From: an uncultured Eubacteriales bacterium
GTDB taxonomy: Bacteria > Bacillota > Clostridia > Oscillospirales > Oscillospiraceae
Direction: 5' to 3'
Length of the DNA: 64,000 bases
Assembly (NCBI GenBank): GCA_949296115.1
Contig: CASFNR010000003.1
Location: 57,310 to 121,309, forward strand
Each line of letters opens with the position of its first letter. Position 1 is the stretch's first letter. The notes under the pieces were generated by a model. The model did no database searches. It saw only the letters and a list, made by a program, of their open reading frames with translations, and was not told the DNA's origin. Shown in pieces: positions 1 through 8,147 of this stretch. Position numbers and translations under genes: made by a program.

Positions 1-107
1 GAAGGACTTTGTCAATGCTTTCCGAAGTTTAAAATTAAATTTCTGCCCGTCCGTCGGGACGCAGCATTCGCTGCGGATTCAGCAGTTTTGCCGGAAAGAA
101 ACGCAGG

Positions 108-1148
108 CTACAGGGCGAACCGGGTCTGTCCTTCGCAGGGAATGTGAAGGTGCTCGTAGGCCAGGGGCGTGACGCACCGGCCCCTGGGCGTCCGGGTCAG
201 GAAACCCAGCTGCATCAGGTACGGTTCGTACACATCCTCCAGGGTCACGGCCTCTTCTCCGATGGTGGCCGCCAGGGTTTCCAGACCCACGGGGCCGCCG
301 GAATAGTTCTGGATGATGGCGGTAAGCATCCGCCGGTCAATATTGTCCAAACCAAGATGGTCCACCTCCAGCCGCCGCAGAGCCAGGTCTGCCGCCTCCT
401 TGGTGATGGTGCCGTCCCCCATGACCTCGGCAAAGTCCCGGACCCGGCGCAGGAAGCGGTTGGCGATCCGGGGGGTGCCCCGGCTCCGGGAGGCAATTTC
501 CATGGCCCCTTCCGGGTCAATGGGCATCCCCAGAATGGTGGCGGACCGGGTGACAATCCGGGTCAGTTCTTCCGGGGAATACAGCTCCAGCCGGAGGTTC
601 ACGCCGAATCGGTCCCGCAGGGGAGCGGACAGCTGCCCGGCCCGGGTGGTGGCGCCCACCAGGGTAAACTTGGGCAGATCCAGCCGGATGGAGTTGGCGC
701 TGGGGCCTTTTCCTACAATGATATCAATGGCGAAATCCTCCATGGCAGGGTAGAGAATCTCCTCCACCACCCGGTTCAGCCGATGGATTTCGTCGATGAA
801 CAAAATATCGCCGGGATTCAGGTTGGTCAGCAGGGCTGCCAGGTCCCCGGGCTTTTCAATGGCCGGGCCGGAGGTGATGCGGATGTTCACCCCCATCTCA
901 TTGGCGATGACACCGGCCAGGGTGGTTTTGCCCAGGCCCGGGGGACCATAGAGCAGGGTGTGGTCCAGCGGCTCCCCCCGGCGGCGGGCCGCTTCAATGT
1001 AAACCGACAGGTTGCTCTTGGCCTTTTCCTGTCCGGTGTAGTCCTGGAGCAGTTTGGGACGCAGGCCGATTTCCCCTGCGTCCTGGGGAGCAAAGGTGGG
1101 GGAAATGATGGGGGCGGCCGCCATCTCCTGGGAAAATTCAAGACTCAT
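108..1148 (-). CDS. ruvB: Holliday junction branch migration helicase RuvB
   Basis: RuvB is the hexameric AAA+ motor that, with RuvA, drives branch migration of Holliday junctions in recombination and repair. The 346-residue product has the usual family length. Walker [10 protein letters not shown] lies near residue 68, followed by Walker B with DEIHRL, a sensor-type GATTRAG, and the winged-helix C-terminal part with PRGR. The ATG at 1148 follows a GGAGG-type site (minus strand). It is the last gene of a minus-strand run ruvC-ruvA-ruvB, about 30 bases after ruvA, so the three subunits of the resolvasome are probably co-transcribed. No clear intrinsic terminator is visible in the 107 bases left before the window edge. 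Identification is by direct recognition of the family. Confidence 0.98.
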   Translation of the reverse strand: MSLEFSQEMAAAPIISPTFAPQDAGEIGLRPKLLQDYTGQEKAKSNLSVYIEAARRRGEPLDHTLLYGPPGLGKTTLAGVIANEMGVNIRITSGPAIEKPGDLAALLTNLNPGDILFIDEIHRLNRVVEEILYPAMEDFAIDIIVGKGPSANSIRLDLPKFTLVGATTRAGQLSAPLRDRFGVNLRLELYSPEELTRIVTRSATILGMPIDPEGAMEIASRSRGTPRIANRFLRRVRDFAEVMGDGTITKEAADLALRRLEVDHLGLDNIDRRMLTAIIQNYSGGPVGLETLAATIGEEAVTLEDVYEPYLMQLGFLTRTPRGRCVTPLAYEHLHIPCEGQTRFAL

Positions 1149-1178
1149 CGTGTTACCTCCAATCCGGGCGCCCGCCCC

Positions 1179-1781
1179 TTATCCTTTCATGACCATGGCC
1201 CGCAGGGCATAGCGTACCAGTTCCTCAGTGGAGGCGTTGGGGTCCGCCCCCTTCAGGGCGGCGGAGATTTCTGCGGGGGAATATCCCAGCTCCTGCAGCG
1301 CCGCCTGGGCCAGGGAAACGGCGGAACCGGATGCAGGGCGGACGGGGCCCATTCCGGCGGACAGGTCCAGCTCCACCGTGCTGCCGCCCAGCTTGTCCTT
1401 CAGCTCCAGAATAATCCGCTGGGCAATCTTCTTGCCGATGCCCTGGGCGGCGGTGAGCATTTTCTCGTCCCCGGTCATTACCGCCAGGGTGAAGTTCTGA
1501 GGACCGCCGGAGGACAGGATGGCCATGGCCGCCTTGGGGCCCACGCCATTGACAGAGGTCAGCAGCTCGTAGCAGCGCTGTTCCTCCCGGCTGGAGAATC
1601 CGTACAGCTCAAAAGCATCCTCCCGGACAGATTCCGTCACATATAATTTGGCCTGCTGGTTCAGCTTCAGCTGGCCGGCGGTATAAGCGGTGACCCGGCA
1701 GCCATAGCCCACGCCGCCGCAGTCGATCACGGCCAGGCCCGGTTCCAGCACGGTCACCGTTCCGTTGACATAATACAGCAT
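1179..1781 (-). CDS. ruvA: Holliday junction DNA helicase subunit RuvA
   Basis: RuvA binds the four-way junction as a tetramer and loads RuvB. The protein starts MLYYVNGTVTVLEPG and is 200 residues, the normal RuvA length. An N-terminal OB fold is followed by helix-hairpin-helix segments, seen as LLTSVNGVGPKAA and AAQGIGKKIAQRI, and a C-terminal RuvB-interacting domain (ALQELGYSPAEISAAL). I place the start at 1781 because AGGAGGG stands just upstream; the frame is open further upstream but the added residues do not resemble RuvA. It sits about 20 bases after ruvC and 30 bases before ruvB, consistent with a ruvCAB operon. Confidence 0.97.
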   Translation of the reverse strand: MLYYVNGTVTVLEPGLAVIDCGGVGYGCRVTAYTAGQLKLNQQAKLYVTESVREDAFELYGFSSREEQRCYELLTSVNGVGPKAAMAILSSGGPQNFTLAVMTGDEKMLTAAQGIGKKIAQRIILELKDKLGGSTVELDLSAGMGPVRPASGSAVSLAQAALQELGYSPAEISAALKGADPNASTEELVRYALRAMVMKG

Positions 1782-1801
1782 AAAACCCTCCTGTGGGGAA
1801 A

Positions 1802-2317
1802 TTATCGTCCTTGCTCCCGGGTCTGGGCTGCCGCCCTGGCCAGCAGGGAAGTGCTGGACCGAGCATGACACAACGCAATGGCAATGGCATCCGCCGCATC
1901 GTCAGGCTTGGGCATGGTTTGCAGGCCCAGCAGCCGCCGGGTCATGTCCTGCACCTGATGCTTGGTAGCGCCGCCGTAGCCCACCACCGCCTGCTTGACC
2001 TGCATGGGCTTGTACTCCGCAATGGGCAGTCCGGCCTGGCGGATACTCAGCAGAATCACCCCCCGGCTCTGGGCCACGTTGATGCCGGTGGTGACGTTCT
2101 GTCCGAAGAACAGTTCCTCAATGGCCACCACATCCGGCTGGGCCTGACGCAGCAGCTGGGTCATGTCGTTGTAGATCACTTCCAGCCGCCAGGGGAAACC
2201 CGTATTGGGGGGCGTGGTAATGGCCCCGCAGCCCAGAAGCCGGTACTGCCCGGACTGAGCCTCAATCAAACCGAATCCGGTGATGCCGTACCCCGGGTCA
2301 ATTCCCAGAATCCGCAT
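1802..2317 (-). CDS. ruvC: Crossover junction endodeoxyribonuclease RuvC
   Basis: RuvC cuts Holliday junctions symmetrically after branch migration by RuvAB. The 171-residue protein has the RNase H-like fold signature: the first catalytic Asp in MRILGIDPGYGITG, a Glu in AIEELFFGQN, and the C-terminal acidic cluster PDDAADAIAIALCH. The ATG at 2317 directly abuts the stop codon of the small membrane-peptide gene upstream, so translation is probably coupled. It is the first resolvasome gene of the operon. Confidence is very high from these motifs and the neighbouring ruvA and ruvB. Confidence 0.97.
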   Translation of the reverse strand: MRILGIDPGYGITGFGLIEAQSGQYRLLGCGAITTPPNTGFPWRLEVIYNDMTQLLRQAQPDVVAIEELFFGQNVTTGINVAQSRGVILLSIRQAGLPIAEYKPMQVKQAVVGYGGATKHQVQDMTRRLLGLQTMPKPDDAADAIAIALCHARSSTSLLARAAAQTREQGR

Positions 2318-2464
2318 TCAGTTCCCGCCTCCGGCAATGGTCAGAATCTGCACCGCCACCAGAATCAGCGCAATCACCACGCCGGCCCTGGCTGCCCAGA
2401 CCTGCCAGGCGGGACGGGGGACGTAGCCGCCGGATTTTTCCTGTTTTTCTTCCATTTCATCCAT
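2318..2464 (-). CDS. Small single-span membrane peptide, 48 residues, upstream of ruvC
   Basis: A 48-residue reading frame starts at the ATG at 2464 behind a good ribosome binding site (GAGGTGAG, about 6 bases away) and ends with a TGA that abuts the ruvC start. The predicted peptide has a charged N-terminal part (MDEMEEKQEKSGGY), a short Pro/Trp-containing stretch, then one hydrophobic helix (AGVVIALILVAVQILTIAG) near its C-terminus. This looks like a tail-anchored or single-span inner membrane peptide. I do not recognise a family. Position, start signal and codon content support it as a real gene, first in the ruvCAB transcript; function unknown. Confidence 0.6.
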   Translation of the reverse strand: MDEMEEKQEKSGGYVPRPAWQVWAARAGVVIALILVAVQILTIAGGGN

Positions 2465-2484
2465 GTGTCTCACCTCTACCGGAT

Positions 2485-2513
2485 ATGATAGCACATTTGT
2501 TTCTATTTTCCTA
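2485..2513 (-). promoter_or_regulatory. Promoter of the small peptide-ruvCAB operon
   Basis: Minus-strand -10 TATCAT (2485-2490) is preceded by TGC, giving an extended -10, with a weak -35 TAGGAA (2508-2513) at 17 bases. It lies 21 bases upstream of the ATG at 2464. No LexA-like box was recognised here. Confidence 0.5.
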
Positions 2514-2588
2514 GAAATTTTTTTGAGCCCCTGCCGGGAAAGGCAGGAAAAAGCGGAGTCATTTTACCGGATGTTTACGAAATCCGCC

Positions 2589-2617
2589 TTGTCCCCCGGT
2601 GGGAATCGTGGTATACT
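2589..2617 (+). promoter_or_regulatory. Promoter of the metallo-beta-lactamase gene at 2641
   Basis: TTGTCC (2589-2594) and TATACT (2612-2617) are spaced 17 bases. The -10 overlaps a small inverted repeat with arms ATACT and AGTAT (2613-2626), a possible operator. The gene's AGGAGGTG site and ATG follow directly, leaving a leader of only about 15-20 bases. Confidence 0.6.
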
Positions 2618-2640
2618 GACTAGTATCAGGAGGTGTTCAT

Positions 2641-4251
2641 ATGAAGGTCCAATTTATCGGCGCAACCCACGAAGTGACCGGCAGCTGCACCCTGCTGGAA
2701 GTGGGCGGACGGTATTATCTGGTGGACTGCGGCATGGAGCAGGGCGTGGATGTATTCCAGAATATGCCCCTGCCGGTGCCTGCCAACGCCATCGAAGCGG
2801 TGTTTCTGACACACGCCCACATTGATCACTCCGGTATGCTGCCCAAGCTGGTGAAGGATGGGTTTTCCGGGGCTATCTACGCCACCGAAGCCACCTGCAG
2901 CCTGTGCGACATCATGCTCCGGGACTCGGCTCACATTCAGGAATCTGAGGCTACCTGGCGCAACCGAAAGGCGGAGCGGGCAGGTGAACCGGTGGTTGAG
3001 CCAACCTATACCACGGCTGATGCGGAAGCTGCCATTAAGCTGCTGCGTCCATGCCGGTACCAGGAGCCGCTCCGGGTGGCGGAGGGCATCGTTATCCGTA
3101 TGACAGATGTGGGCCACCTGCTGGGGTCCGCCGCCATTGAGCTGTGGCTCACCGAGGGGGGAGAAACCCGGAAAATCGTATTCAGCGGCGATGTGGGAAA
3201 TACCAACCAGCCCCTGCTGAAGGATCCCCAGACCATCCAGGAGACCGATTATCTGGTCATTGAATCCACTTACGGCGACCGGCTCCATGAGGCCAGCCGC
3301 TCCGATGTGGTGGCGGAGCTGGCAGACTGCATCCAGCGGGCCCTGGACCGGGGCGGCAATGTGGTGATTCCCTCCTTTGCCGTGGGCCGGACCCAGGAAA
3401 TGCTCTATGCCATCCGGGAGATCAAGCAGCGGGGCCTGGTGAAGGGGCACAAAAATTTCCCGGTGTATGTGGACTCCCCCCTGGCGGTGGAAGCCACTGG
3501 AATTTTCCTCCAATGTCCTACAGATTGCTTTGACGAGGAAACCCTGGCGATCATCCGGCAGGGGGTCAATCCCATCTGGTTCCAGGGGCTGACCCTGTCG
3601 GTTACCTCCGAGGAATCCAAGCGCATCAACGCTGACCCCGTGCCTAAAGTGATTCTTTCCGCCAGCGGCATGTGCGAGGCAGGCCGGATCCGGCATCACC
3701 TGAAGCACAACCTGTGGCGCAAGGAGAGCATTATCCTCTTTGTAGGCTACCAGGCGGAGGGATCTCTGGGCAGCCGCCTGCTCGATGGAGTAAACGCCGT
3801 CAAGCTGTTTGGCGAGGAAATTGCCGTGTGCGCAGAGGTTACCTCCCTCCATGGAACCTCCGGCCATGCCGACCAGCAGGGCTTGCTGAACTGGCTGGGG
3901 GGCTTCCGGGAGAAGCCCAGATTGGTGTTTGTCAACCATGGCGACGACGCCAGCTGCGAGTCCTTCCGGGCGCTGCTGGACTCCAGGGGCTATCAGGCGG
4001 TGGCACCGTACAGCGGCACAGAGTATGACCTGCTTACCGGACGGATTACCGCCTACACCGAGGGTGCGAAGATTGACCGGGAAGCCGCCTTCAAGGGCAG
4101 CCGGCGGGCACGGCAGGTCTACGGCGAACTGGTGGCTGCAGCGGAAGAGCTGCTGGCACTGGTTCACACCCGCCGGGGCCGGACCAACAAGGACAATGCC
4201 CGGCTCACCGCCCAGATCCGCAGCCTCATCGACAAATGGCGCAACGACTGA
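2641..4251 (+). CDS. Beta-CASP metallo-beta-lactamase fold RNA-processing exonuclease family protein
   Basis: The 536-residue protein has a metallo-beta-lactamase domain with the zinc motif HAHIDHSG (about residues 58-65), the later metal ligands in VGHLLGS and FSGDVGN, then a beta-CASP insert (DYLVIESTYGDR, FAVGRTQEML) and the RMMBL-type end (HGTSGHADQQG). This architecture is that of the CPSF73/YsgA-like RNase group, which cleaves RNA in the cytoplasm; related bacterial genes are often annotated as exonucleases. It differs from RNase J1/J2 in order and length. It is a monocistronic gene with its own promoter (2589-2617) and a strong terminator (4261-4300). The ATG follows AGGAGGTGTTCAT. The family call is firm; the RNA substrate is not known. 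Confidence 0.9.
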   Translation: MKVQFIGATHEVTGSCTLLEVGGRYYLVDCGMEQGVDVFQNMPLPVPANAIEAVFLTHAHIDHSGMLPKLVKDGFSGAIYATEATCSLCDIMLRDSAHIQESEATWRNRKAERAGEPVVEPTYTTADAEAAIKLLRPCRYQEPLRVAEGIVIRMTDVGHLLGSAAIELWLTEGGETRKIVFSGDVGNTNQPLLKDPQTIQETDYLVIESTYGDRLHEASRSDVVAELADCIQRALDRGGNVVIPSFAVGRTQEMLYAIREIKQRGLVKGHKNFPVYVDSPLAVEATGIFLQCPTDCFDEETLAIIRQGVNPIWFQGLTLSVTSEESKRINADPVPKVILSASGMCEAGRIRHHLKHNLWRKESIILFVGYQAEGSLGSRLLDGVNAVKLFGEEIAVCAEVTSLHGTSGHADQQGLLNWLGGFREKPRLVFVNHGDDASCESFRALLDSRGYQAVAPYSGTEYDLLTGRITAYTEGAKIDREAAFKGSRRARQVYGELVAAAEELLALVHTRRGRTNKDNARLTAQIRSLIDKWRND

Positions 4252-4260
4252 ATTTCGCAG

Positions 4261-4300
4261 CGGTGCCGCCCCGGATATACCCGGGGCGGCACCGTTTTTT
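4261..4300 (+). terminator. Intrinsic terminator after the beta-CASP gene
   Basis: A perfect 14-base stem (4261-4274 with 4281-4294), loop ATATAC, followed by six T (4295-4300). It also separates this gene from the convergent ABC-2 permease gene ending at 4310. Confidence 0.93.
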
Positions 4301-4309
4301 ATGCTGCCA

Positions 4310-5110
4310 TCAGATGGAAAGATCCTTTCGGGAGAAAATCACGATTCCCGCCGCCAGCATGGCACACCCACCCAGCAGCAGAATGCCGGAACCGGCGTAG
4401 GCGGAAGCCCGCCCCGCCAGGATGCCCTCCGGGCTGAACAGGGTGAAGAAGGTGGCGTAGCGCAGACCCTCCAATTTTCCTCCCATGTTTGCCAGCATCT
4501 GAATGACATACATCAGCGCCGGAATCCCCGCTCCACAGGCCAGAGAATGCCTGGTTTCCGAGAACAGGCAGGAGCTGAGGTAACAGATTCCTCCGATAAA
4601 CAGATGAAGTCCCAGCAGCCCGGCGTTCAGCTTCAGCAGCTGGACGATTTCCAGCTCACCGGGGAAGCTGACGTGACAGACCACCACTTCCAGCCCAGTG
4701 ACGTAGCCAAGCAGCAGCAGGATTCCGCTGAGGAGCACCCACATCTGGGTGGCGGCAATGGTTTCCCGCCGCACCGGCGCAGCCAGCAGGGTCACCATGG
4801 ACCCCTGCTCCACATATTTGGCAATCAGGGCGTTGGCCCGAAGTATACAGAATACCATGGGAAATACCAGCAGAATAAAGCCATACAGGTACGACACCAT
4901 AAAGCCCAGCAGGGTATCGGAACCGGGGTGCATTCCAACGGCGGCCATGATTTCCGGCATCATTTCCGTGAAGCGGTCCAGGGTTTCCGACATCTCCGGG
5001 TCATACATGCCGATGATCAGCCCCACATACATGGTCAGAATTGCGAGGAAAATCAGCAGGAGCCGAATGCTGCTTTTCACCTCCCGGATGTACAGGGTAC
5101 GATTAAGCAT
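4310..5110 (-). CDS. ABC-2 type transporter permease
   Basis: The 266-residue membrane protein begins MLNRTLYIREVKSSIR, then shows about six hydrophobic segments, for example LLLIFLAILTMYVGLIIGMY near the N-terminus and GILLLGGCAMLAAGIVIF near the C-terminus. The cytoplasmic loop around RANALIAKYVEQGSMVTLLAAPVRR is typical of ABC-2 permeases. I set the start at 5110 because GGAGGCGGCAAAC precedes it; the same frame runs on upstream inside the ATPase gene without resembling a permease. The start overlaps the end of the ATPase gene by 8 bases, so the two form one exporter operon. The substrate (lipid, peptide or drug) cannot be told from the sequence. Confidence 0.88.
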   Translation of the reverse strand: MLNRTLYIREVKSSIRLLLIFLAILTMYVGLIIGMYDPEMSETLDRFTEMMPEIMAAVGMHPGSDTLLGFMVSYLYGFILLVFPMVFCILRANALIAKYVEQGSMVTLLAAPVRRETIAATQMWVLLSGILLLLGYVTGLEVVVCHVSFPGELEIVQLLKLNAGLLGLHLFIGGICYLSSCLFSETRHSLACGAGIPALMYVIQMLANMGGKLEGLRYATFFTLFSPEGILAGRASAYAGSGILLLGGCAMLAAGIVIFSRKDLSI

Positions 5111-5924
5111 GTTTGCCGCCTCCTCCGTAATAGTGCAGGAAAATGGTCTCCAGATTCTGGCTGGCGGTGACCCGCACCCGGTTCCCGGCGCAGACGCCGC
5201 CGAAGTCTTTGGCAAAGGCCCGGGCCTTCTGGGGACTGTCCAGGGTGACGGTATAGGTGTGCATATGGCGACGCCGGAGGGTTTCCATGCTGTCCACTGC
5301 CGCCAGCCGTCCTGCCCGGATAATGCCCACCCGGTCGCAGGTGCGCTCCACTTCCTCGAACATGTGGCTGGAGAGCAGAATGGTCTTGCCCTGTTTCTTT
5401 TCCTGAGCCAGCAGCTCCACAAACCGGTTCTGCATCAGCGGGTCCAGGCCGCTGGTGGGCTCGTCCAGAATGAGGATGCGGGGGTCATGCATAAAGGCAG
5501 CGACAATCCCCACCTTCTGCTTCATGCCTTTGCTCATTTTCTTGATTCTGACCTTGGGGTCCAGTTCAAAACGTTCCAGCAATTCCTTTTGACGGCCTTC
5601 ACCATTCATTCCACGGTAGCGGGCCAGGAATCGGAGAAACTCCAGGCCGGTCATGTCGTCGAAGAAGCTGATTTCGCCGGGAATATACCCCATGTCCCGC
5701 TGAATCCGCTCCCGCTCCGTCCAACAGTCCATCCGGTTGATCCGACATTTCCCGGATTCGGGACGAAGAAAGCCCATCAGATGCCGGATGGTGGTGGTTT
5801 TTCCTGCGCCGTTTGGCCCTAGAAAACCGAATACTTCCCCTTCCTCCACCCGGAAGGAAACGTCGAAGATTCCCTTCCCGCCGCCGTAGTCCCGGGTGAG
5901 ATTGGATATTTTGATTACACTCAC
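5103..5924 (-). CDS. ABC transporter ATP-binding protein (ABC-2 exporter partner)
   Basis: This 273-residue ATPase powers the exporter formed with the permease encoded next to it. It shows Walker A GPNGAGKTTT (near residue 36), Q-loop region, a signature MSKGMKQK in place of the common LSGGQ, Walker B ILILDEPTSGLDP, and the switch His in LLSSHMFEEVER. The C-terminal 60 residues resemble the extension common in drug or bacteriocin exporter ATPases. The start is GTG at 5924 behind AGGAGGCGGAGG. A likely promoter lies at 5975-6002. Family assignment is firm; the transported compound is unknown. Confidence 0.93.
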   Translation of the reverse strand: MSVIKISNLTRDYGGGKGIFDVSFRVEEGEVFGFLGPNGAGKTTTIRHLMGFLRPESGKCRINRMDCWTERERIQRDMGYIPGEISFFDDMTGLEFLRFLARYRGMNGEGRQKELLERFELDPKVRIKKMSKGMKQKVGIVAAFMHDPRILILDEPTSGLDPLMQNRFVELLAQEKKQGKTILLSSHMFEEVERTCDRVGIIRAGRLAAVDSMETLRRRHMHTYTVTLDSPQKARAFAKDFGGVCAGNRVRVTASQNLETIFLHYYGGGGKHA

Positions 5925-5974
5925 TGCCTCCGCCTCCTATCATGCCGTAGCTCAATCCAAAAGATTCTGCTTTC

Positions 5975-6002
5975 ATTGTATCGTATTTTTCCGACAATGC
6001 AA
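5975..6002 (-). promoter_or_regulatory. Promoter of the ABC-2 exporter operon
   Basis: Minus-strand TTGCAT (5997-6002) and TACAAT (5975-5980) with a 16-base spacer, about 45 bases before the GTG start. Confidence 0.5.
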
Positions 6003-6043
6003 GGGGCAGCCGGGAAAATGGCATATTCAATCATCCAAAAAAG

Positions 6044-6084
6044 AACCCCGCGCGGTGGGGCCAAGGGCCGTCCCGCGCGGGGTT
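6044..6084 (-). terminator. Terminator of the 25-codon gene transcript
   Basis: Arms AACCCCGCGCGG (6044-6055) and CCGCGCGGGGTT (6073-6084) pair perfectly. On the minus strand the hairpin runs into a T-rich stretch (complement of 6036-6043). This is a strong rho-independent terminator placed about 35 bases after the stop codon of the small gene. Confidence 0.85.
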
Positions 6085-6116
6085 TGATGTTATGGGGTCT
6101 GATGACAGACGCTCAC

Positions 6117-6194
6117 TCAGCGATAGATCCAGTTGTTCTGCTCGCCGTACATAATCAGAGCGTTGATCAGATTTTCCTTCATTTTATCTTCCAT
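6117..6194 (-). CDS. Small protein of 25 residues with its own promoter, leader and terminator
   Basis: An ATG at 6194 stands 8 bases after a near-perfect AGGAGG site (GCAGGAGGTATTGAACC) and opens 25 codons ending in TGA at 6117. The peptide begins MEDKMKENL and ends NNWIYR; it looks amphipathic rather than membrane-spanning and has no Cys. An extended -10 promoter (6339-6344) and a strong terminator (6044-6084) bound a transcript of about 290 bases in which this is the only evident gene. I do not recognise it. The compact unit could be a small regulatory protein, or an RNA whose short frame is a leader peptide. Neighbours on both sides are on the same strand but appear to be transcribed separately. 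Confidence 0.55.
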   Translation of the reverse strand: MEDKMKENLINALIMYGEQNNWIYR

Positions 6195-6332
6195 GGTTCA
6201 ATACCTCCTGCTGAAAACACGTCCGGGCAGCCTGAGCGGAGAATCCCCGTCGATTGCCCTTCCGGCGCAGTTTCTGTTCTGCGGCGGCTGCGGGCCGCCC
6301 CCGCCGGCGATGCGCCCTCTGCGCTTACCGGT
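6195..6332 (-). ncRNA. GC-rich structured 5' leader of the 25-codon gene
   Basis: About 138 bases lie between the predicted start of transcription and the small gene. On the minus strand they hold several self-complementary blocks, for example GGGCA pairing with TGCCC and GGCGG pairing with CCGCC. I compared it by eye with the riboswitch classes I know (cobalamin, TPP, FMN, SAM, glycine, ZTP) and saw none of their cores. It may be a structured leader or a small RNA in its own right. Confidence 0.35.
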
Positions 6333-6338
6333 TGCCGT

Positions 6339-6367
6339 ATTATAGCAGGCTGTCTGCCTTAGTTCCA
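6339..6367 (-). promoter_or_regulatory. Extended -10 promoter of the 25-codon gene
   Basis: On the minus strand TGC precedes a perfect TATAAT (6339-6344), giving an extended -10. The -35 position (6362-6367, TGGAAC) is weak, as is usual for extended -10 promoters. Confidence 0.55.
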
Positions 6368-6513
6368 GTGGGATAATTGCGCAATCTATGGTAAATATTG
6401 ACTTTTTTCCGGAATTCGACAGGATTTTTCCTGCCACGCATCCCGGCCCGGATGAAATTCTTATGCCCGGAAAAGCAGTGCGCAGAGTGGCTGGACAACC
6501 GGCTCCGACAGAA

Positions 6514-6541
6514 ACCGGCAGAGCGAAAACGCTCTGCCGGT
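6514..6541 (-). terminator. Hairpin terminator after the serine hydrolase gene
   Basis: Perfect 12-base arms (6514-6525 and 6530-6541) around an AAAA loop, followed on the minus strand by TTTC. It lies 30 bases past the stop of the gene ending at 6571. The inner arms CGGCAGAGCG/CGCTCTGCCG recur at 40502-40525, at the other end of the catabolic island. Confidence 0.7.
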
Positions 6542-6570
6542 CAGGAAACAGGATTTTAAAAAGGAGAATA

Positions 6571-8076
6571 TCAAGCGCGGACCAGCTTGGTGATTTCAGG
6601 ACCACGGGAGAAGGCATGATTGGTATAGTCGCCAATTTCCAGCGTGCCGTCTCCGAAGGTGAGGGTCAGTTCCCGCTCATTGCAGGTCTCAATCATCCGC
6701 ATGGTCAGCTTAAAGACATTGGGCTGGACCCAGCAGCCGCTGCACAGGGCAATGCCGGGGAGAATGCCCAGATCATTCTCGGTTCTGGAGCCGTCCAGGG
6801 AGGCGGTGACGCCGTCAACCTTTCCGCCGCTGACGGTTTCCAGCCGGGCCTTGCCATTGGCGAAGGACAGCGTCACGGTATCGGCGCCTGCGGGGTCGGC
6901 TGCGCCGGTCATGAACTTGCCCATGCCGGAGCTGGCCAGGGAGAAGCTGCCTTCGGTTACCTTGTAGGCGACGCCGCTGATCTGCTCCTGGAGGGGAGAG
7001 ATGGGGGAGCGCTTGGGTGCTGCCAGGGAGAGCCGCTCCATCCGCTTGGCCAGATGGGCCGATGCCTGGGCATCCTCCGGCAGGGTCTCCACGCTGGCAT
7101 CGGGCAGGCTGGCAGCCCACTCCCAGATGGTATCCAGGGCCTTCTGAGGCATGGCGCCGCCGGTGCTGCCGGAGGCGTTTTCTGTGATGGCCAGCAGCAT
7201 ATCCCGGTCGGGGAAAACAATGGTGAACTGACCCATGGCGCCGTCGGCACGGTACACGCCCTTGGGACGGCACATCCAGATCTGGAAGCCGTAACCCACA
7301 AAGTTATCCTCGGCGGGGGGATTCACGGCACGCTCCGTGGCGGAGTCGTTCTGCTTGGAGGTGGCCAGCTTTACATAATCCTCCGCCAGAATCCGTTCGC
7401 CTTCCCACACGCCGCCGTCGGCGTACAGCTTCATCAGCCGCAGGTTGTCCTCAGTGGTGGCGTACATGCCGCCGCCGCCGATTTCCATGCCGTCGGGCAT
7501 GCACAGATAGCGCAGGTTGTCTGCGTCAATGCCAATCTTGTCGAACAGACGGGGCTTCAGGTAGTCGTGCAGGCCCAGGCCGGTGATTTTGCGGACAATG
7601 GCGCCCAGCAGGGTGGAGCCGGTGGAGTTGTACATGAACCGGGTGCCGGGCTCGTGGACCACGGGGGTAGCCAGGAAATCCTTGATCCATTCCTTACTGG
7701 GGCGGGGCATGGTGTCCATGCCGCAGCCCATGCACAGCACGTCCCGGACGGTGAGCTTCTTCAGGTTCTCGGAGGGGTCGGCAGGGCTTTCCTCCCGGAA
7801 AATGTCAATGACCCGATCGGTCAGCTTCAGCAGGCCCTCGGTGTAGGCAATGCCCACTGCGGTGGCGGCGTAGGTCTTGGTATGGGACTGCAGACCGTGA
7901 CGGATGCCGGGGGCGTAAGGGGCCCACCAGCCTTCGGCGCAGACTTTACCGTGGCGCATAATCATCAGGCCATGGGGCTCGGTCCACCCCTCTTCCAGCC
8001 GGTCCAGCAGGGTTTCGATGGTAGCGGAGGGAATGCCGACGGATTCCGGGGTGACTCGTTCAAATTCTTTGCGCAT
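6571..8076 (-). CDS. Beta-lactamase-family serine hydrolase
   Basis: The 501-residue protein belongs to the class C beta-lactamase / penicillin-binding-protein-like hydrolases. The nucleophile motif SHTK (Ser64-Lys67) and a YNS motif near residues 149-151 are visible, within the usual context FMYNSTGSTLLG. There is no signal peptide, so it probably acts in the cytoplasm as an esterase or amidase rather than on cell wall. The C-terminal 130 residues form an extra domain of the kind seen in family esterases. It is the second gene of a minus-strand pair with the esterase ending at 8148, 71 bases upstream, and closes with the terminator at 6514. The sugar-locus context suggests an acyl hydrolase for imported glycosides; the substrate is inferred only. 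Confidence 0.85.
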   Translation of the reverse strand: MRKEFERVTPESVGIPSATIETLLDRLEEGWTEPHGLMIMRHGKVCAEGWWAPYAPGIRHGLQSHTKTYAATAVGIAYTEGLLKLTDRVIDIFREESPADPSENLKKLTVRDVLCMGCGMDTMPRPSKEWIKDFLATPVVHEPGTRFMYNSTGSTLLGAIVRKITGLGLHDYLKPRLFDKIGIDADNLRYLCMPDGMEIGGGGMYATTEDNLRLMKLYADGGVWEGERILAEDYVKLATSKQNDSATERAVNPPAEDNFVGYGFQIWMCRPKGVYRADGAMGQFTIVFPDRDMLLAITENASGSTGGAMPQKALDTIWEWAASLPDASVETLPEDAQASAHLAKRMERLSLAAPKRSPISPLQEQISGVAYKVTEGSFSLASSGMGKFMTGAADPAGADTVTLSFANGKARLETVSGGKVDGVTASLDGSRTENDLGILPGIALCSGCWVQPNVFKLTMRMIETCNERELTLTFGDGTLEIGDYTNHAFSRGPEITKLVRA

Positions 8077-8147
8077 GATGCTTTTTCCTCCTTAATCAGA
8101 TCAGATGGGAATGACAGGATTGCTTCCGGCGGATGGCCGGGTTGATG

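Noticed and set aside
1-107. A gene or terminator downstream of ruvB
   Set aside because: Only a small GCAGC/GCTGC stem and a short AT-rich stretch are visible; no start, frame or T tract supports a feature before the window edge.
144-1646. A 500-codon plus-strand frame opposite ruvB and ruvA
   Set aside because: It overlaps two certain genes completely, has low-complexity Gly/Gln-rich content and no ribosome site.
6195-6332. A known riboswitch in the leader of the 25-codon gene
   Set aside because: I compared by eye with the cores of cobalamin, TPP, FMN, SAM, glycine and ZTP classes and found none. It stays as an unclassified structured leader.
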